From: Podospora pseudocomata
Taxonomy: Eukaryota; Ascomycota; Sordariomycetes; Sordariales; Podosporaceae
Reading direction: 5' to 3'
Assembly: GCF_035222375.1 (NCBI RefSeq)
Contig: NC_085888.1
Location: forward strand, 1,798,001 to 1,862,000
DNA length: 64,000 bases
Part shown: positions 53,953 to 64,000 of the stretch, piece by piece
Position numbering within the stretch: the first letter of the stretch is position 1
How the letters are laid out: every line of letters begins with the position of its first letter
Program-made: the position numbers and the translations under genes
Notes under the pieces: generated by a model
Database searches by the model: none
Told to the model about the DNA's origin: nothing
What the model saw: only the letters and a program-made list of their open reading frames with translations

Positions 53953-56386
53953 ATGCCCTCACTCTTCACAATCAACAACAACGTCTCCCTAATCAGCATC
54001 ACCATCGCGCCCTCAGCTTGGATCGCGTCCCTAGTCGTCTCACTCTTCTTCGCCTTCCTCTACCTCCCGCCTCTAATCAAATCATCCACGCCCGCGTCAA
54101 GGGCCAATTTCTTCTACCGGATCAAGCAGTTTTTTTCTCTGCAGGGCCCGTTCTACTCCGAGGAGGAAGACGGTGAGTTTCAAAAGACGGTGCTCCAGCC
54201 CATCATCGAGGAGCCCGACGCGGAGGAGAGGGAGGAGCAGAGGGAGTACGAACGGAGGCGCAGGATCAAGAAGAGGAAGCAGGAGATTGAGGATCTGAGG
54301 CCGGGGTTGTTACCCGGGAGGGAGCTTATCGGGGAACTTGGCTGGGGGAGCGAACGGAGGAGGGAAAAGGAGAAGAGGACGTCGTCGCTGTTGAAGATCA
54401 GGAGCGGGAGTAAGAGTGAGAAGCGGTCGTCGAGGGATAAGGAACGGGATAGTAGGGAAAGAGACGGCAGCGACGGTGATGGTGGACACGGCAAGGATGG
54501 CAGATTACTACGGCAGCAACAAACAACCCAAGTCGTTGCAACCGTCGTACGGGTACCACTCGGCCGCAACCGATCCGCTGAGCGAGACAGAGATGGGGGA
54601 TGGGGACAGCGATCTAGAGGATCTGGAGGTTTCTGGGGGCGGATATTCTCCTCCGGCGTGGAGACGGCTGGGAGACGGAGGTCGCAGCAGCGGCTTCTGG
54701 CAGCCCCAGACGGTGATCAGGAGTGACCGCCAGCGGGATGGGTTTAACAGGCAGTATGATTTGCTGGGGAGGTCGATGAGGGAGGATAGTCCCGATAGTG
54801 TGATGGATGGGCTGGCGGGGTATGGAGGGGGTCGTGGGCAAATGGGGGAGGATGCACACTGGTTGAATGATGAGATCTTGCAGGAGGCGATCAGGACGAG
54901 GTTGCCGGAGAGTGTGTCCCCGGAAAAGGGGAGGAGTCCAGAGTTGGAGGACAACTACTGGAAGAATCACCAAATATACGGAAACAACCAGCAGCAGGAG
55001 CAAAAGAAGCTGGGGAGCATCGACGAGACCACCATCAAGATTAAACAGGAGGACTGGGAGGAGGAGGAGCAGCAGCAAGGAAGAGGGGTGGCTTTGAGTG
55101 CGATTCCAGAATTTTCGCCAGTTCGGGATGGACCCGTGACGACGCCAAAACCAGAAGAAGAAATTGCTGATAACTGTGAGTTTTGCTCTTGTTTCCTCTC
55201 TCCCATCACCGCACAACGCAAATCTCATGCCGTGTCTTCAGACATTCGCTTCGCCGTCCACGCCGAAGTCCAACACCGCACCGAACCCATCGATGCCACC
55301 ATCAACTTTTTCCGGTGCGTCTCCCAATCCGTCACACGGTCCAAAACCTCCCTCTTCACCTCCCTCCTCATTGCCCTCCTCTCTTTCATCGTGACGCGTC
55401 ACCTCACCCACCCCCTCACCCCTCCTCCAGTCCCCGACCTCGTCAAAGTCGCCTCCGTCGCCCGCTCGCTCGAGCCATTGATTTACTACTCCGAAAACGG
55501 CGCAGCCCAAGTGACATCCCTCCAAGCCACCTCGGTCGCAGTCTGGGACCTGTCCGAATCCATCAGAACAAGCAACCTCACCTCGGCCCCCCTAATCGTC
55601 TCCACCCTCGACGACCTGGCCGACTCCCTCCAGATTTTGTCGTTGGAGCTGACCAAATTCTTCGCCAACGTCGACGGGGACATTGACGGGATTCTGATCA
55701 CCATGTCCTGGGCCCGTCGCGAACTCTCCACCCTCTCCTCCTCCCCTCCCCCGTCTCCCCTCATCAACAACATCTTATCCCTCCCTTTCATCCCCTCCAT
55801 CTTCGGCCCGACCCACCCCCAGCGGACACAGCGAACCCTCCAACGCACATTCAACGAACTGCTCAACGTGCTCGAAGAGGCGGTAGAATCCGAACTCTCC
55901 CACTCCTTATCCCTGTTTCGACTCTTCTCTTCAATAGACTCCCAGTTCCTAACCCTGACCCGAACCGTAACGCGCGAGTCATCAAATCAGGAGTCCCTCC
56001 ACAACGACCTCCTCTCTTCCCTCTGGGTCCGTCTCCTAGGCGCTAAAAAGGGGGAACTAGCAAAGTTTGAGAAGAATCGGGAACTGCTGAAGGATGTGAG
56101 GGAGAAGACGGTGAGGAATAAGGGTGTGCTGGTGGAGCATAACCAGAAGTTGTTGGCTCTCAAGGCTAGTCTGGAGGCGCTGAGGAGGAAGCTTGTCAGC
56201 CCGCTGGTGAGGAGTATCAACTCTAGCACCCTGACGCTGGAGGAGCAAGTGAGGGGGTTGGAGGAGGCGGGGGGGTATCTTGAGGGGGTGAGGAGCCGGC
56301 AGAAGGGGAGGGTGATGGAGATGCTGTATGGGGGTGGGTCAGGGGCTGGGGGCCATAAGACGATTGTTGAGATTGGGGATGTGTAA
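53953..56386 (+). CDS. Two-pass membrane protein of unknown function with C-terminal coiled coil
   Basis: I do not recognise the family. From the ATG at 53953, residues 15-45 hold a hydrophobic segment (PSAWIASLVVSLFFAFLYLP), then a charged region. Coding then passes to another frame. An intron of 94 nt with donor A|GTAAGA (54410) and acceptor GGCAG (ending 54503) joins the two in phase, but I see no branch site; an indel near 54400-54500 is the alternative, and a separate gene starting at 54500 (MADYYGSNKQ) is a third. A clear intron follows at 55176-55241 (66 nt, in frame), which gives IADNYIRFAVHAEV. A second membrane segment (SLFTSLLIALLSFIVTRH) and a helical region with coiled-coil character to the end follow. 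Total 757 residues with both introns. Two TM segments and the long helical tail suggest an endomembrane or nuclear-envelope protein; that is a guess. Confidence 0.65.
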
Positions 56387-56845
56387 AGGGGTTGGGGGGG
56401 GGGAGGGGGGGCTTTCTATTCTTTCTTTTTGTTTGGGAAATTCGGGCATGCTTGATACCAGTGGTGATATTTGGCAATGGGACTTTTTGGTCAGGGTAAC
56501 TAACATTGTTTTTTTTTTTTTTTTTTGGATCTGGGAGACATCTTCCTTGCTATCATTTCTGATTTTTCGGCTATTCGGGAGCTCTCTTTCATCTTCTACA
56601 TTACAAACAAACATACCCCTGGGCTGGAGGCGGCGCGTGTGGTGGTGATGGATGGCGTCTTGTTCATTTCTTTCTTTCAGGGACAAACAGGGACAGTGCA
56701 GGTTTCAGTCTAGCATATACAAGGTAGAACAGCACAAAGATATCCGATATCATCCAAAACAGCAACCCGATTGCTGAGCAATGTTATGAAGAAAAAAAAG
56801 AAAAAAAAAGAAAAAAAAAGCAAATGTTGGAAAGACAAACGCTGC
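56387..56845. other. 3' flank and A-rich Pol III terminator region
   Basis: This is the 3' UTR of the membrane-protein gene. Between 56788 and 56820 the plus strand has three runs of A. Read on the minus strand they are T-runs just past the tRNA-like locus, strong Pol III terminators. Confidence 0.5.
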
Positions 56846-56917
56846 GCGGTGGGCCAGGAGTCGAACCTGGGTCTTCGCTCAAACTCGGGGTTGTAATGAC
56901 CGCTATACTACCGCCCC
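56846..56917 (-). tRNA. tRNA-like locus with intact A and B boxes, anticodon arm not foldable
   Basis: On the minus strand, TAGTATAGCGG fits the A box and D arm, with D-stem pairs G-C, T-A and A-T. GGTTCGACTCC is a consensus B box inside a perfect T arm (CCAGG/CCTGG). T-runs downstream would end Pol III transcription. The length, 72 bases, suits an intronless tRNA. The middle, however, cannot form an anticodon stem: CCCCGAG has no partner, and no seven-base loop with T33 and a purine at 37 emerges. The acceptor pairs only partly (GGGGCGG against CCCACCG). It is a decayed tRNA gene, a tRNA-like noncoding RNA, or a tRNA with an unusual fold. I do not assign an amino acid. Confidence 0.45.
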
Positions 56918-57582
56918 ACGAAAACACTGCCAGAAATTCAAAATCAAATGCCCAGGCAGACTGTAAAGTTTGGTTGTGGCGTGGAGTAGTGCCAGACGAT
57001 GAGGGTGGCGGCGTTGACATGTGTGGAGTTCCAACCCCCAACGCTCCCGTAGCCCCAAAACAGCAGAACTCAACAAGATGGATAGCGTAGGGTATCTTAT
57101 TACTACATGGAACAGCAGCAAGTGAGATGGCAGCCCCAATGACCCGCCATCTCCCAGGCCAATCGAATCTATGTACAGCCTTCCATTAGCCCCTTGCCCC
57201 GTGATTATGCGCAAGATACTCAACAAAGGTCGGCCAACTGAGCCCTCTATTGGTGAAGTAGCTGGTTTGGTCACATATTGCGGAGCACCACTGTTAGCCA
57301 TCCATCTTCTTCTCAAAAGTAGAAACGGAATCAAGAGCAGGGCAAACCAGGGAGCAACCCGAGCGAATGATAGCAAGACCATAAACGCCAAATTCCCTCC
57401 CATTGATCTCAGCCAGTTGATCCCAACGCTAGCCGTCATGTCCTCCTTGCTGATGATATGTCGAATGATGATGCCGCTATGAACGCCGGGACGAGAATGA
57501 ATAGTCTCCCATGGGGGGCCGGAAAAAGGTTCTGAAAGTAGAAAACAACCCGAGTTAGTCCAAGACTCTTTTGAAGAATTGC
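56918..57582. other. 3' flank of the SPF30-like gene
   Basis: Downstream of the SPF30-like gene on the minus strand. Open frames on both strands here (57171-57482 plus; 57439 leftward minus, with a hydrophobic segment) lack recognisable content. I do not call them. Confidence 0.45.
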
Positions 57583-58599
57583 TCAATCCAAATCTTCGTT
57601 GGGTTGGTAGATGTGCCGACTGCGGGTAGGGTCTTTGCGCATGGTCTGGCCAGAGCCAGTAAACCCGACTATGCAGCAAGTTAGCAATTGGTTTCCCATG
57701 CAAGTGGACATCAGACAAGACATACCTCTCCCCTTGACACCCTCCGGCGTGCGGAACATGCTCTCCTTCTTCGCAGCCTTCCCAAACTTTCCCTTTTGAG
57801 TAAACTCCTGCCACTTATTCTTCCCCGCCTCCAGCTCCTTCGTCGCCTTTATCTTCTTGAACTTCGGTTTCGGCTTCTCGTCTGGGTTGTTCTCCGCCGC
57901 GGCCTGCGCCTGGGGGTACATGTCAGCAGGAGCAGACTTGACGATCCCATTGTTCACTGTTGGCGTCGCAGAACCCGAACCGTAGGCTGGGGTAGATGAT
58001 GAGGAAGACGGGCCGGCTGTAGGCGCTGTGCTGATCCCGTCAGCCTTGCGCTTCTGGGCAGGCATGGGCTTTATATCCTTCGCTCTCAACGTCTCAACCG
58101 TATCATAGCTCTTGAACTTGACAGTGTAAATCGGCGCGGTCTTGGAGCCGGTAACTGACGTGATTCTCGCCGGGTAGAAGCCCTTGTCGCCAGTCGCCCA
58201 TTTGGCCATCACTGTGTCGTTGACTTGGTAGTTTACAACGACGTCCGACTCCTTCTCCTCGGCCGCTTCGGGGCCGGCTTTCTTGAAGGCTGGGTGGTTC
58301 TCTCGCGACCACTTCTCCTTTGGCGCTGGCGGTGGGGAGGGCTGTCGCTTCGGCGGCGCGGGCGCGGATTTAGGCTTCAACTCAGCGATGGAATCATTGA
58401 TCATCTGGATCATGCCCTCAAGGTCACCCTTGAGGGTCTGGAGTTCGGCGTTATCGGGATCATCTTTGAGCGATGTGACGACGAGTTCGAGCTGGATTCA
58501 GTCAGCTTAGTGACACGGTTCAAGCAGCAGGGGATGGGTAGGGGTTGCACATACCTGATTCTCGTACTCTTGTCTCTCGGCTTCTAGTTCAGCGCTCAT
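57583..58599 (-). CDS. Tudor-domain splicing factor SPF30/SMNDC1-like
   Basis: Three exons on the minus strand, 58599-58555, 58491-57726 and 57668-57583, give 298 residues. The N-terminus (MSAELEAERQEYENQ then LELVVTSLKDDPDNAEL) is the helical segment typical of SPF30. A Tudor domain follows at about residues 95-155 (YQVNDTVMAKWATGDKGFYP, then ARITSVTG and YTVKFKSYDTVETL). Tudor domains of this group bind symmetrically dimethylated arginine on Sm proteins, and SPF30 helps tri-snRNP join the spliceosome. The C-terminal block KNKWQEFTQKGKFGKAAKKE and the end (GSGQTMRKDPTRSRHIYQ) match the family. The last intron (57669-57725) is in frame with the flanks, so an unspliced read-through would not stop at once. 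Confidence 0.93.
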
Positions 58600-59045
58600 G
58601 TTGACTGTGTTTTGCACGTGCGGAGATCCAAAGTCGATGGATACTTTGCAGTCGTGTCGAAGGATGACAGTTGAAAAGTTGGCGGGGCGCGTGATGCTCA
58701 TTCAACCCAGGATGGGAGACCAGAATAGTAAACGCACGGACCATTTCTAGATTCACTTGAACTGGGTTTTCGCACGGTGCTCGCACTATCATGGACAGGC
58801 AAAAGTCTCCTGTCTCAAGAATTATCCTGAAAAGTACGGCATAAAACTGTGGCTGTTTAAAGAGGCGGACTGAGACAGCTCCAGCAGAAAGAAAGATTTC
58901 CAGATTGAGGCAAAGTACAGGTGAGCCAAAGCAAACACAGCTTGAAAAAAGACAGTTTACGAACCAATGTAGTTTATCCACAAGAAGGCATCTCCATTAT
59001 ATCTTCCATTCTGTCCAGCGCGCATTATATAACTCTAAAGTTTGC
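58600..59045. other. Promoter of SPF30-like gene and 3' flank of BFR2
   Basis: About 445 bases between the SPF30-like start and the BFR2 stop, both genes on the minus strand. No gene is seen. Confidence 0.5.
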
Positions 59046-60908
59046 TCAGCTCCTAAACAACTTCAACCCCGCCTCCTCAAGGCTAACACCACCCATCTCC
59101 TCGTCGTCGTCCTCCTCTTCTTCCTTGTCATCCTCCTCCTTGAGTGCAAGCTTTTGCCCAAACAGTGCCCCAAACAACCGATCAATAGCATGCTCTTCCC
59201 ATTGTCTCCTGTCCTCGGGCGCCATGAAGTTTTGGAGCTTCTCATGCACTGTATACCGCAGCTTTCTCCCCTTGCTAGCCTTTCTATCCACCTGCTTCCG
59301 TACCTTGGCCTCCTTCAAGGCAGCCCATCTCACAGTAGTGACCGACTCTCCTGGAGCACCAGTGTCCGCAGAGCGCTGGTCAACCAACTCCTTGAGCAGC
59401 AATTGGTAAAAGTCGGCATCGTCGTAGATCTCGACGTCTTCTTCCACCTTCTTGGCGGCTTGGGCAGGAGCGCAGGAGCGGGGGATACGGGCGCGCTTGA
59501 CAAGACGATCCGAGGAGACAAGCTGACTGTCGAGGGCGGAAAGAAGAGTTTGAGATTCGTTCTTGACGAGGTTGCGGGTTGCGGCGCCGGTGGTCGTGTT
59601 CTTCTTGACTCTTTCGGACCACTTCTCTAGGACCTTGCGCCTGTGAGCAAGGGCGACTTCCTCGGTGGCAAGCATATTCTCCCATATCTCTTGGCTGGAA
59701 GTGTCGACATCGATGGTATCCCTCTTTCTCTTCTCGCCAACCTTGGCACGGGCCTGTTCGGGCAGGAAGCTGGTGCGGACACTATCGATTGTATTCCAGA
59801 GCTTGACAGCGGCCTCCTCGGCTGCTTGGTACGGCTTGTTGGAGATTTCTTGGTTGTTTTCCACCTCGTTGAAGGTGTTGGAGGCAACCAGAGCTTTTTG
59901 GAGGCGAATGCGGAGGTTGAGGATGGAGTCAAAGGCGCGGCGCTGGATGCGGACGGCCATCCCCTTGTCAGCGTCTGCTTTGGCAGCCTGGGACATGGCA
60001 GAGACAATGGACTTTTTGTCTTCCTTGAGGGCTTCGCGAAGCTTGGAACTGTCGGGGTCTTCGTTGAACTTTTTGTCGTTCTTGAGGGCCCTGCGGATGT
60101 CGTCTTGGTCGTCGTCGTCGTCGTCACTGCCCTCCTCACCCTCTTCGCTATCCTCCTCTGAGTCGTCAGACCCCTCTCCCGCCTCCAAGTCAAACATCTC
60201 GTTTCCATCCGCCACCGAGTCGTATTCCTCAGAGTCCTCCTCTTCATCTTCCTCCTCAGAGTCCTCATCTTCTTCCTCGCCTTCATCCTCCTCACCCGAA
60301 GAAGTCATGAAATCAGCAGCCGTCGGCCTTTTGGAAATCCTCCCCTTGGTCTTCAACTCCTCTTTCGCCTTCCCATTCGCCTTCGCCTTCTCTAACTTAG
60401 GCTTAGAGCTAGCACGGAAGACATAGTCCCTGAATCTTTCCTCATCACTTTTGCCAAGCGCATTGTCGCTATCAATCTCGAAGTCGTCGTCAAAGTTCTG
60501 ATCGCGCTCGAGGTCGGCCATGGAGGGATCGTCAAACTCTTCTTCCTCTTCATCCTCTTCATCCTCTTCATCATCATACTCATCACTACTCTGTTCCAGC
60601 GCCGCTCGACTCACCCGCGCGCCGCGGTATTCAGGGCCAAGCTTGATGCCTTCTTTCTCGCGGAGTTTGCTCTTGCTATTCCATAACCACCGTCAGCATT
60701 TGCGCAGCCAAACACTCGCTTTCCAATTAACATACCCGACAGCAACATAGTGCTCCGTCCCCGCCAGCTCATCCTCCGACTCGTCGCTCCCACTGCGCTC
60801 ATCTTCGGATTGAGGCTCGTTCTCAATGTCGAAATCCCTTGCGATAACCTTCTCGTCGAACTGCGCGAACCGCTTCGAGGGCTTTACTTTCTTTGCTACT
60901 GGCGCCAT
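59046..60908 (-). CDS. bfr2: Bfr2/AATF family ribosome-biogenesis protein
   Basis: Two exons on the minus strand, 60908-60736 and 60675-59046, give 600 residues. Bfr2 (human AATF/Che-1) works in the nucleolar small-subunit processome for early pre-rRNA cleavage. The N-terminus (FAQFDEKVIARDFDIENEPQ) and HYVAVGKSKLREKEG, spanning the intron, lead into long acidic stretches (residues 75-230). The AATF leucine-rich helical region follows (RIQRRAFDSILNLRIRLQKA ... WNTIDSVR). The C-terminal TRAUB-type block starts at IYDDADFYQLLLKELVDQRS and contains KASKGRKLRYTVHEKLQNFM. Length and order fit the family. The 60-nt intron has a standard donor (GTATGT). Divergent to the IND1-like gene, with about 390 bases between starts. 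Confidence 0.95.
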
Positions 60909-61296
60909 TGTTTGCTGATTGGTAGGCACACTACTTGCTACCTGGGAAAAAGTTGCAGCTTTTGGGGATCTTGAATCTGCAATGCGCAAGCAAACCATCC
61001 ACTTGCAAGTAAATTTTTGGTAGAGCGGATCGAGGATATTTTGGCGGTGGAAAAAGGCAGAATTTGCTGCATGTAGGGGAGTGGGGTCACTGTGTGGAGG
61101 TTACTGTGCGCGCACTGGGAAGAGGTGCAGGGGTGAGAGCTCTTGGTTTGAGCATTTGGTTGATGTAGGTAAATTCGTATGAGAACAACATGATGGGTAT
61201 CACGACATAATTTTGGCGGCTTATTATTTAAAATTCTTCAAAAATCATCAGTCGAACCCGCCATGATAACGACATAACTTCCAAAACCCTTTGACA
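60909..61296. promoter_or_regulatory. Divergent promoter of BFR2 and the IND1-like gene
   Basis: The two start codons face away from each other and this short interval must serve both. AT-rich sequence lies at 61205-61250. No specific operator is recognised. Confidence 0.5.
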
Positions 61297-62328
61297 ATGC
61301 CAACAAAACTCCCGCCTTCGACCCTGTTGGTCCCCAGGAGGTTCTTCTCATCAACCACGCCAAAACATAGCCATGAGAACCCTCTTGTAAGTCAACCCAC
61401 AAGCCAAATCACATCTCTCCCCTCTCTCTTCACCATCCCACTAACAAACTCCCAGGGCCTCCCCCAAAAAGGCACCATCCCCCGCTTCCAACGCGGCCTC
61501 CCAGCCAAACGCCCCATCCCCTCCGTCGCCCACATCATCGCCGTCTCCTCCGCCAAAGGCGGCGTAGGCAAATCCACCATCGCAGCCAACCTCTCCCTCG
61601 CCTTCACCCGCCTAGGCCACCGCACCGGCCTCCTCGACACCGACCTCTTCGGCCCCTCCGTACCAACCCTCTTCTCCCTCAACTCCCCCCCGAACCTCAC
61701 CCCCAAAAACCAGCTCATCCCCCTGACCAACTACGGCGTCAAGACAATGTCAATAGGGTACCTCATTGGCTCCGAATCCGCCCCCATCGTCTGGCGAGGA
61801 CCCATGCTTCTAAAGGCTATACAACAACTCCTACACGACGTGGACTGGTCGCCTGGGTTGGATGTTTTAGTTCTTGACCTGCCGCCTGGGACGGGTGATG
61901 TTCAATTGTCGATCACGCAGCAGATACCACTATCGGGGGCGGTTATCGTCACGACGCCGCACACGCTGGCTGTCAAGGACGCTGTGAAGGGGGTGGAGAT
62001 GTTTGAAAAGGTGGATGTACCTGTTTTGGGGTTGGTGCAGAATATGAGTTTGTTTACTTGTCCCTGTTGCAGCACAAAGACACCTGTGTTTGGGGGGACG
62101 GAGGGGGTGAAGAAGATGTGTGAGGATTATGGTATGGAGTTTTTGGGGGATGTACCGCTCCATCCTAATATCGGGGAGGATGCGAGCAGAGGGAAGCCGA
62201 CGGTGGTGGCGGAGCCGGAGTCGGAGAGGGCGGGGGTGTTTATGGATGTTGCGAGAAGGTTGGGGGAGAAGATTGGGTTGGGTGGGGGACGAGGTGATGG
62301 GAGGAAAAGCGTGAGGGCGGGGGTATAG
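61297..62328 (+). CDS. Mrp/Nbp35-type P-loop Fe-S assembly protein, mitochondrial Ind1-like
   Basis: Exons 61297-61386 and 61456-62328 give 320 residues. The N-terminus (STLLVPRRFFSSTTPKHS) reads as a mitochondrial presequence. The P-loop is AVSSAKGGVGKSTIAANLSL, near residue 70, with the deviant Walker A of the Mrp/NBP35 family. VLVLDLPPGTGDVQLSI is the Walker B and switch region. TCPCC supplies the CxxC cysteines that hold a bridging [4Fe-4S] cluster in the dimer. GGTEGVKKMCEDYGMEFLGD and the PHPNIGED-like end are typical. With the presequence and without Nbp35's N-terminal Cys motif, Ind1 (complex I Fe-S insertion) is the best match. The intron (69 nt) does not shift the frame, but contains CTAAC and is surely spliced. 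Confidence 0.94.
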   Translation: MPTKLPPSTLLVPRRFFSSTTPKHSHENPLVSQPTSQITSLPSLFTIPLTNSQGLPQKGTIPRFQRGLPAKRPIPSVAHIIAVSSAKGGVGKSTIAANLSLAFTRLGHRTGLLDTDLFGPSVPTLFSLNSPPNLTPKNQLIPLTNYGVKTMSIGYLIGSESAPIVWRGPMLLKAIQQLLHDVDWSPGLDVLVLDLPPGTGDVQLSITQQIPLSGAVIVTTPHTLAVKDAVKGVEMFEKVDVPVLGLVQNMSLFTCPCCSTKTPVFGGTEGVKKMCEDYGMEFLGDVPLHPNIGEDASRGKPTVVAEPESERAGVFMDVARRLGEKIGLGGGRGDGRKSVRAGV

Positions 62329-62895
62329 GATATGTGACTGGATGAGGGGTGTATAATATTGTATAAGTGACCGATAAAGGAGACAGACGCTGTGAGATTG
62401 GTTGGTGTATGTGAGAGGGTCATGTCCAGACCGAAAACCTCATCTATTCTACCAGACAACTAAGAAACAGGCTCCTCAAACCTCAAAGATACGTACAGAG
62501 ACACCTTTTGAGACTTGCGAGCAACTCTGTAAAAGGTAATCTAGGTACCACAAGATGGTGACACTGATCACCTTATCCTTTTCCTTACTCTCATCTCACA
62601 TTAATTTTTTTTTTAACGAGCAATCCAATATTCGGGGATGCGTTACATAAAACCCCAGTTTTATCCCATCCCCTGTCAAACCATTTCCCCATATATATAT
62701 ATATATATATATCTTGGCAAAACACACTTAAATCTCACCAAAGTAAACACCAACCTTTCCACCGGCTTTTCTTCCACATTTCTCACCAACACCACAAGCC
62801 TACTTTTCCGCAGCACTAATCCAGGAGATACTGTATGTTTTCCATTTCACCACTCCACCCCCCTCACTAACCTTTGTCAGTCCCCCCCCTCCTCA
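62329..62895. other. Intergenic before the small membrane protein
   Basis: This contains a TA microsatellite at about 62691-62711 and a CT-rich leader. An unspliced frame upstream of 62896 is open, but its composition is that of a 5' UTR. Confidence 0.5.
62691..62711. repeat. (TA)n microsatellite
   Basis: About ten TA units, roughly 190 bases upstream of the small membrane-protein start. Confidence 0.8.
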
Positions 62896-63306
62896 ATGAC
62901 AACCCCTGTCCCTACTCCCCTCCTTAAACTCCCCCTCCTCCTCCACCTCCTGACCGAAACCCCCGCCTCCCTCTCCTTTTTGTTCTTCCCCCATTCCCAA
63001 CTTCCCTCCGCATCCCCCCAAGCTCTCCTCATCCTCCGAAACTACGGCGGCCTCCTCCTCTCGACCAACCTAATCACCCTCATCTTCCTCCTCCGACCAA
63101 ACTTCGACTCTTTGTCTGCGCTTGTGGCGCTGTCACTGGGGAGTTACCACATCTGGCCTATCTACCGGGCTTCTGCCCGGCTCAACCTCGCACAAGGGAA
63201 GAGGGAAAACGAAGAGAAAGTCCTGGGGGGACCGGTGGTGCACTTTTGGGTTCATGTCTTTTGTCTAGTTTCGCTGGTCGGGAGTGGGGTTTTTGGGCTG
63301 GGGTGA
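62896..63306 (+). CDS. Small multi-pass membrane protein, unknown function
   Basis: 136 residues from the ATG at 62896, single exon. Four hydrophobic segments are visible: around LLLHLLTETPASLSFLFF, GGLLLSTNLITLIFLLRP, LSALVALSLGSYHIWPIY and HFWVHVFCLVSLVGSGVFG. The order and the RNYGG and YHIWPIYRA sequences look conserved and resemble small fungal four-helix membrane proteins of unknown role. An in-frame extension upstream starts at 62638 and lacks conserved features, so the downstream ATG is preferred. C-ending codons give way to G-ending ones near 63120. Confidence 0.65.
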   Translation: MTTPVPTPLLKLPLLLHLLTETPASLSFLFFPHSQLPSASPQALLILRNYGGLLLSTNLITLIFLLRPNFDSLSALVALSLGSYHIWPIYRASARLNLAQGKRENEEKVLGGPVVHFWVHVFCLVSLVGSGVFGLG

Positions 63307-64000
63307 GACATCCATGATACGGTCAAAGTGATTTGACAGGACGGGGTTCTTGGTTATGGATGAAGGATAGGTGATGGGTTGAAAGGGTAGGCAAACAGGT
63401 CTTCAAAGATGGTTGGTAGACACGCTGTTTATTCAAAAAAAATAAAAATTGCAAGAAGACGGCACGTCACACACCGTTTACCGAGTCAAAGCTTTCCTTC
63501 TTATTCTACCCCAGGTAGAAAGACTGTCTCGTCGTGGAAAATGCAAAGTTGTGGCACGGCAGAGACACACATGTTGTGCAACTTTAGCTTCCGATATCAA
63601 TGCCTCACCATCACAGACATCTAGGAAGATAAAATCATGACAGACACTGGCGCCGAGTGGTGTCACAATACATCACCATAAACATCAGATACAAACCTCT
63701 CTATGCCCTACCAATCCCCTACCCAATAACAACAACACATCAAGCACCCGAGAACACAAACATCATAAAATACAATCTTGTCCTATCTTCATACTTGACA
63801 TAAGTTCCAGAACACTGACTTTTCCTTCTCATCCACCAAGAGCCAGTCCTCCACACCATCACCAGAGAACCGCACTGATACACACAGAGAGAAGAAACGA
63901 CCGAGAGGGGGGTATTTGGTGATTGTGTGATGCCATTTTTGTCTTTGTCATCCGAGCCCATAACAGCTCCCGAAAAATTCCCAACCACCCCAGGAAAAAC
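63307..64000. other. Right edge, no gene supported
   Basis: Only short frames without recognisable content. It is the 3' flank of the small membrane protein and perhaps the 3' UTR of a gene beyond the edge. Confidence 0.5.

Noticed and set aside
56903-57439. Minus-strand frame with a hydrophobic segment (FALLLIPFLLL)
   Set aside because: It runs into the tRNA-like locus, has no recognisable homology, and lies in the 3' flank of the SPF30-like gene.

Overview
The window looks like nuclear DNA of a filamentous ascomycete, most likely a Sordariomycete close to the Sordariales. Introns are short (about 50-105 nt) with GT(A/G)NGT donors and CTAAC/CTGAC-type branch points. Genes are compact on both strands, protein families are typical of Pezizomycotina, and there are no operons. 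I see no transposon, prophage or CRISPR array. Exon joins were worked out by hand, and nearly every model below closes to a whole number of codons. All functions come from motif recognition without database searches.

Layout. 0.7-4.8 kb: two-domain glyoxalase I and ACT-containing 3-phosphoglycerate dehydrogenase. 5.0 kb: intron-bearing tRNA-Leu(AAG). 6.6-10.3 kb: very long coiled-coil protein. 11.4-14.6 kb: Zn2Cys6 regulator resembling the glucose repressor Rgt1. 15.6 kb: small Cys/His plus coiled-coil protein. 17.1-20.6 kb: Rad4/XPC and a SET-domain protein, tail to tail. 20.9 kb: AGGCCT repeat array. 21.3-25.3 kb: divergent cytochrome P450 and F-box protein. 26.6-27.8 kb: fructose-1,6-bisphosphatase. 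28.2 kb: second AGGCCT array. 29.0-30.4 kb: peroxisomal 3-ketoacyl-CoA thiolase. 31.5-33.4 kb: probable TORC1 subunit Tco89. 34.5-36.9 kb: long universal stress protein. 38.3-39.3 kb: mitochondrial ribosomal protein uS7m. 42.0-42.4 kb: tiny three-exon dsRNA-binding-domain protein. 42.4-46.9 kb: gene-empty stretch. 46.9-49.6 kb: nitronate monooxygenase and PEX11. 51.2-52.6 kb: type III polyketide synthase. 54-56.4 kb: two-pass membrane protein of unknown function. 56.9 kb: tRNA-like locus. 57.6-60.9 kb: SPF30/SMNDC1-type Tudor splicing factor and Bfr2/AATF. 61.3-63.3 kb: Ind1-type Fe-S P-loop protein and a small membrane protein.

Most genes are housekeeping and do not form one pathway. The nearest thing to a theme is carbon and peroxisome metabolism: an Rgt1-like regulator, gluconeogenic FBPase with GC-rich CreA-like upstream sites, peroxisomal thiolase, PEX11, and a nitronate monooxygenase with a possible peroxisomal tail. 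Several of these have CCTCGG/CCGAGG hexamers upstream.

The most unusual signals are: (1) two arrays of an AGGCCT palindrome, one with sites exactly 21 bp apart and a near-perfect long inverted repeat at its centre; (2) host genes whose reading frame breaks in G12-13 runs (Rad4, type III PKS), plus two frame switches without a long run; (3) a locus with good tRNA A and B boxes but no foldable anticodon arm; (4) two GC-AG introns; (5) a recurrent change inside genes from C-rich to G-rich sense strand; (6) the repeats themselves and the 4.5 kb gene desert, which I cannot explain.
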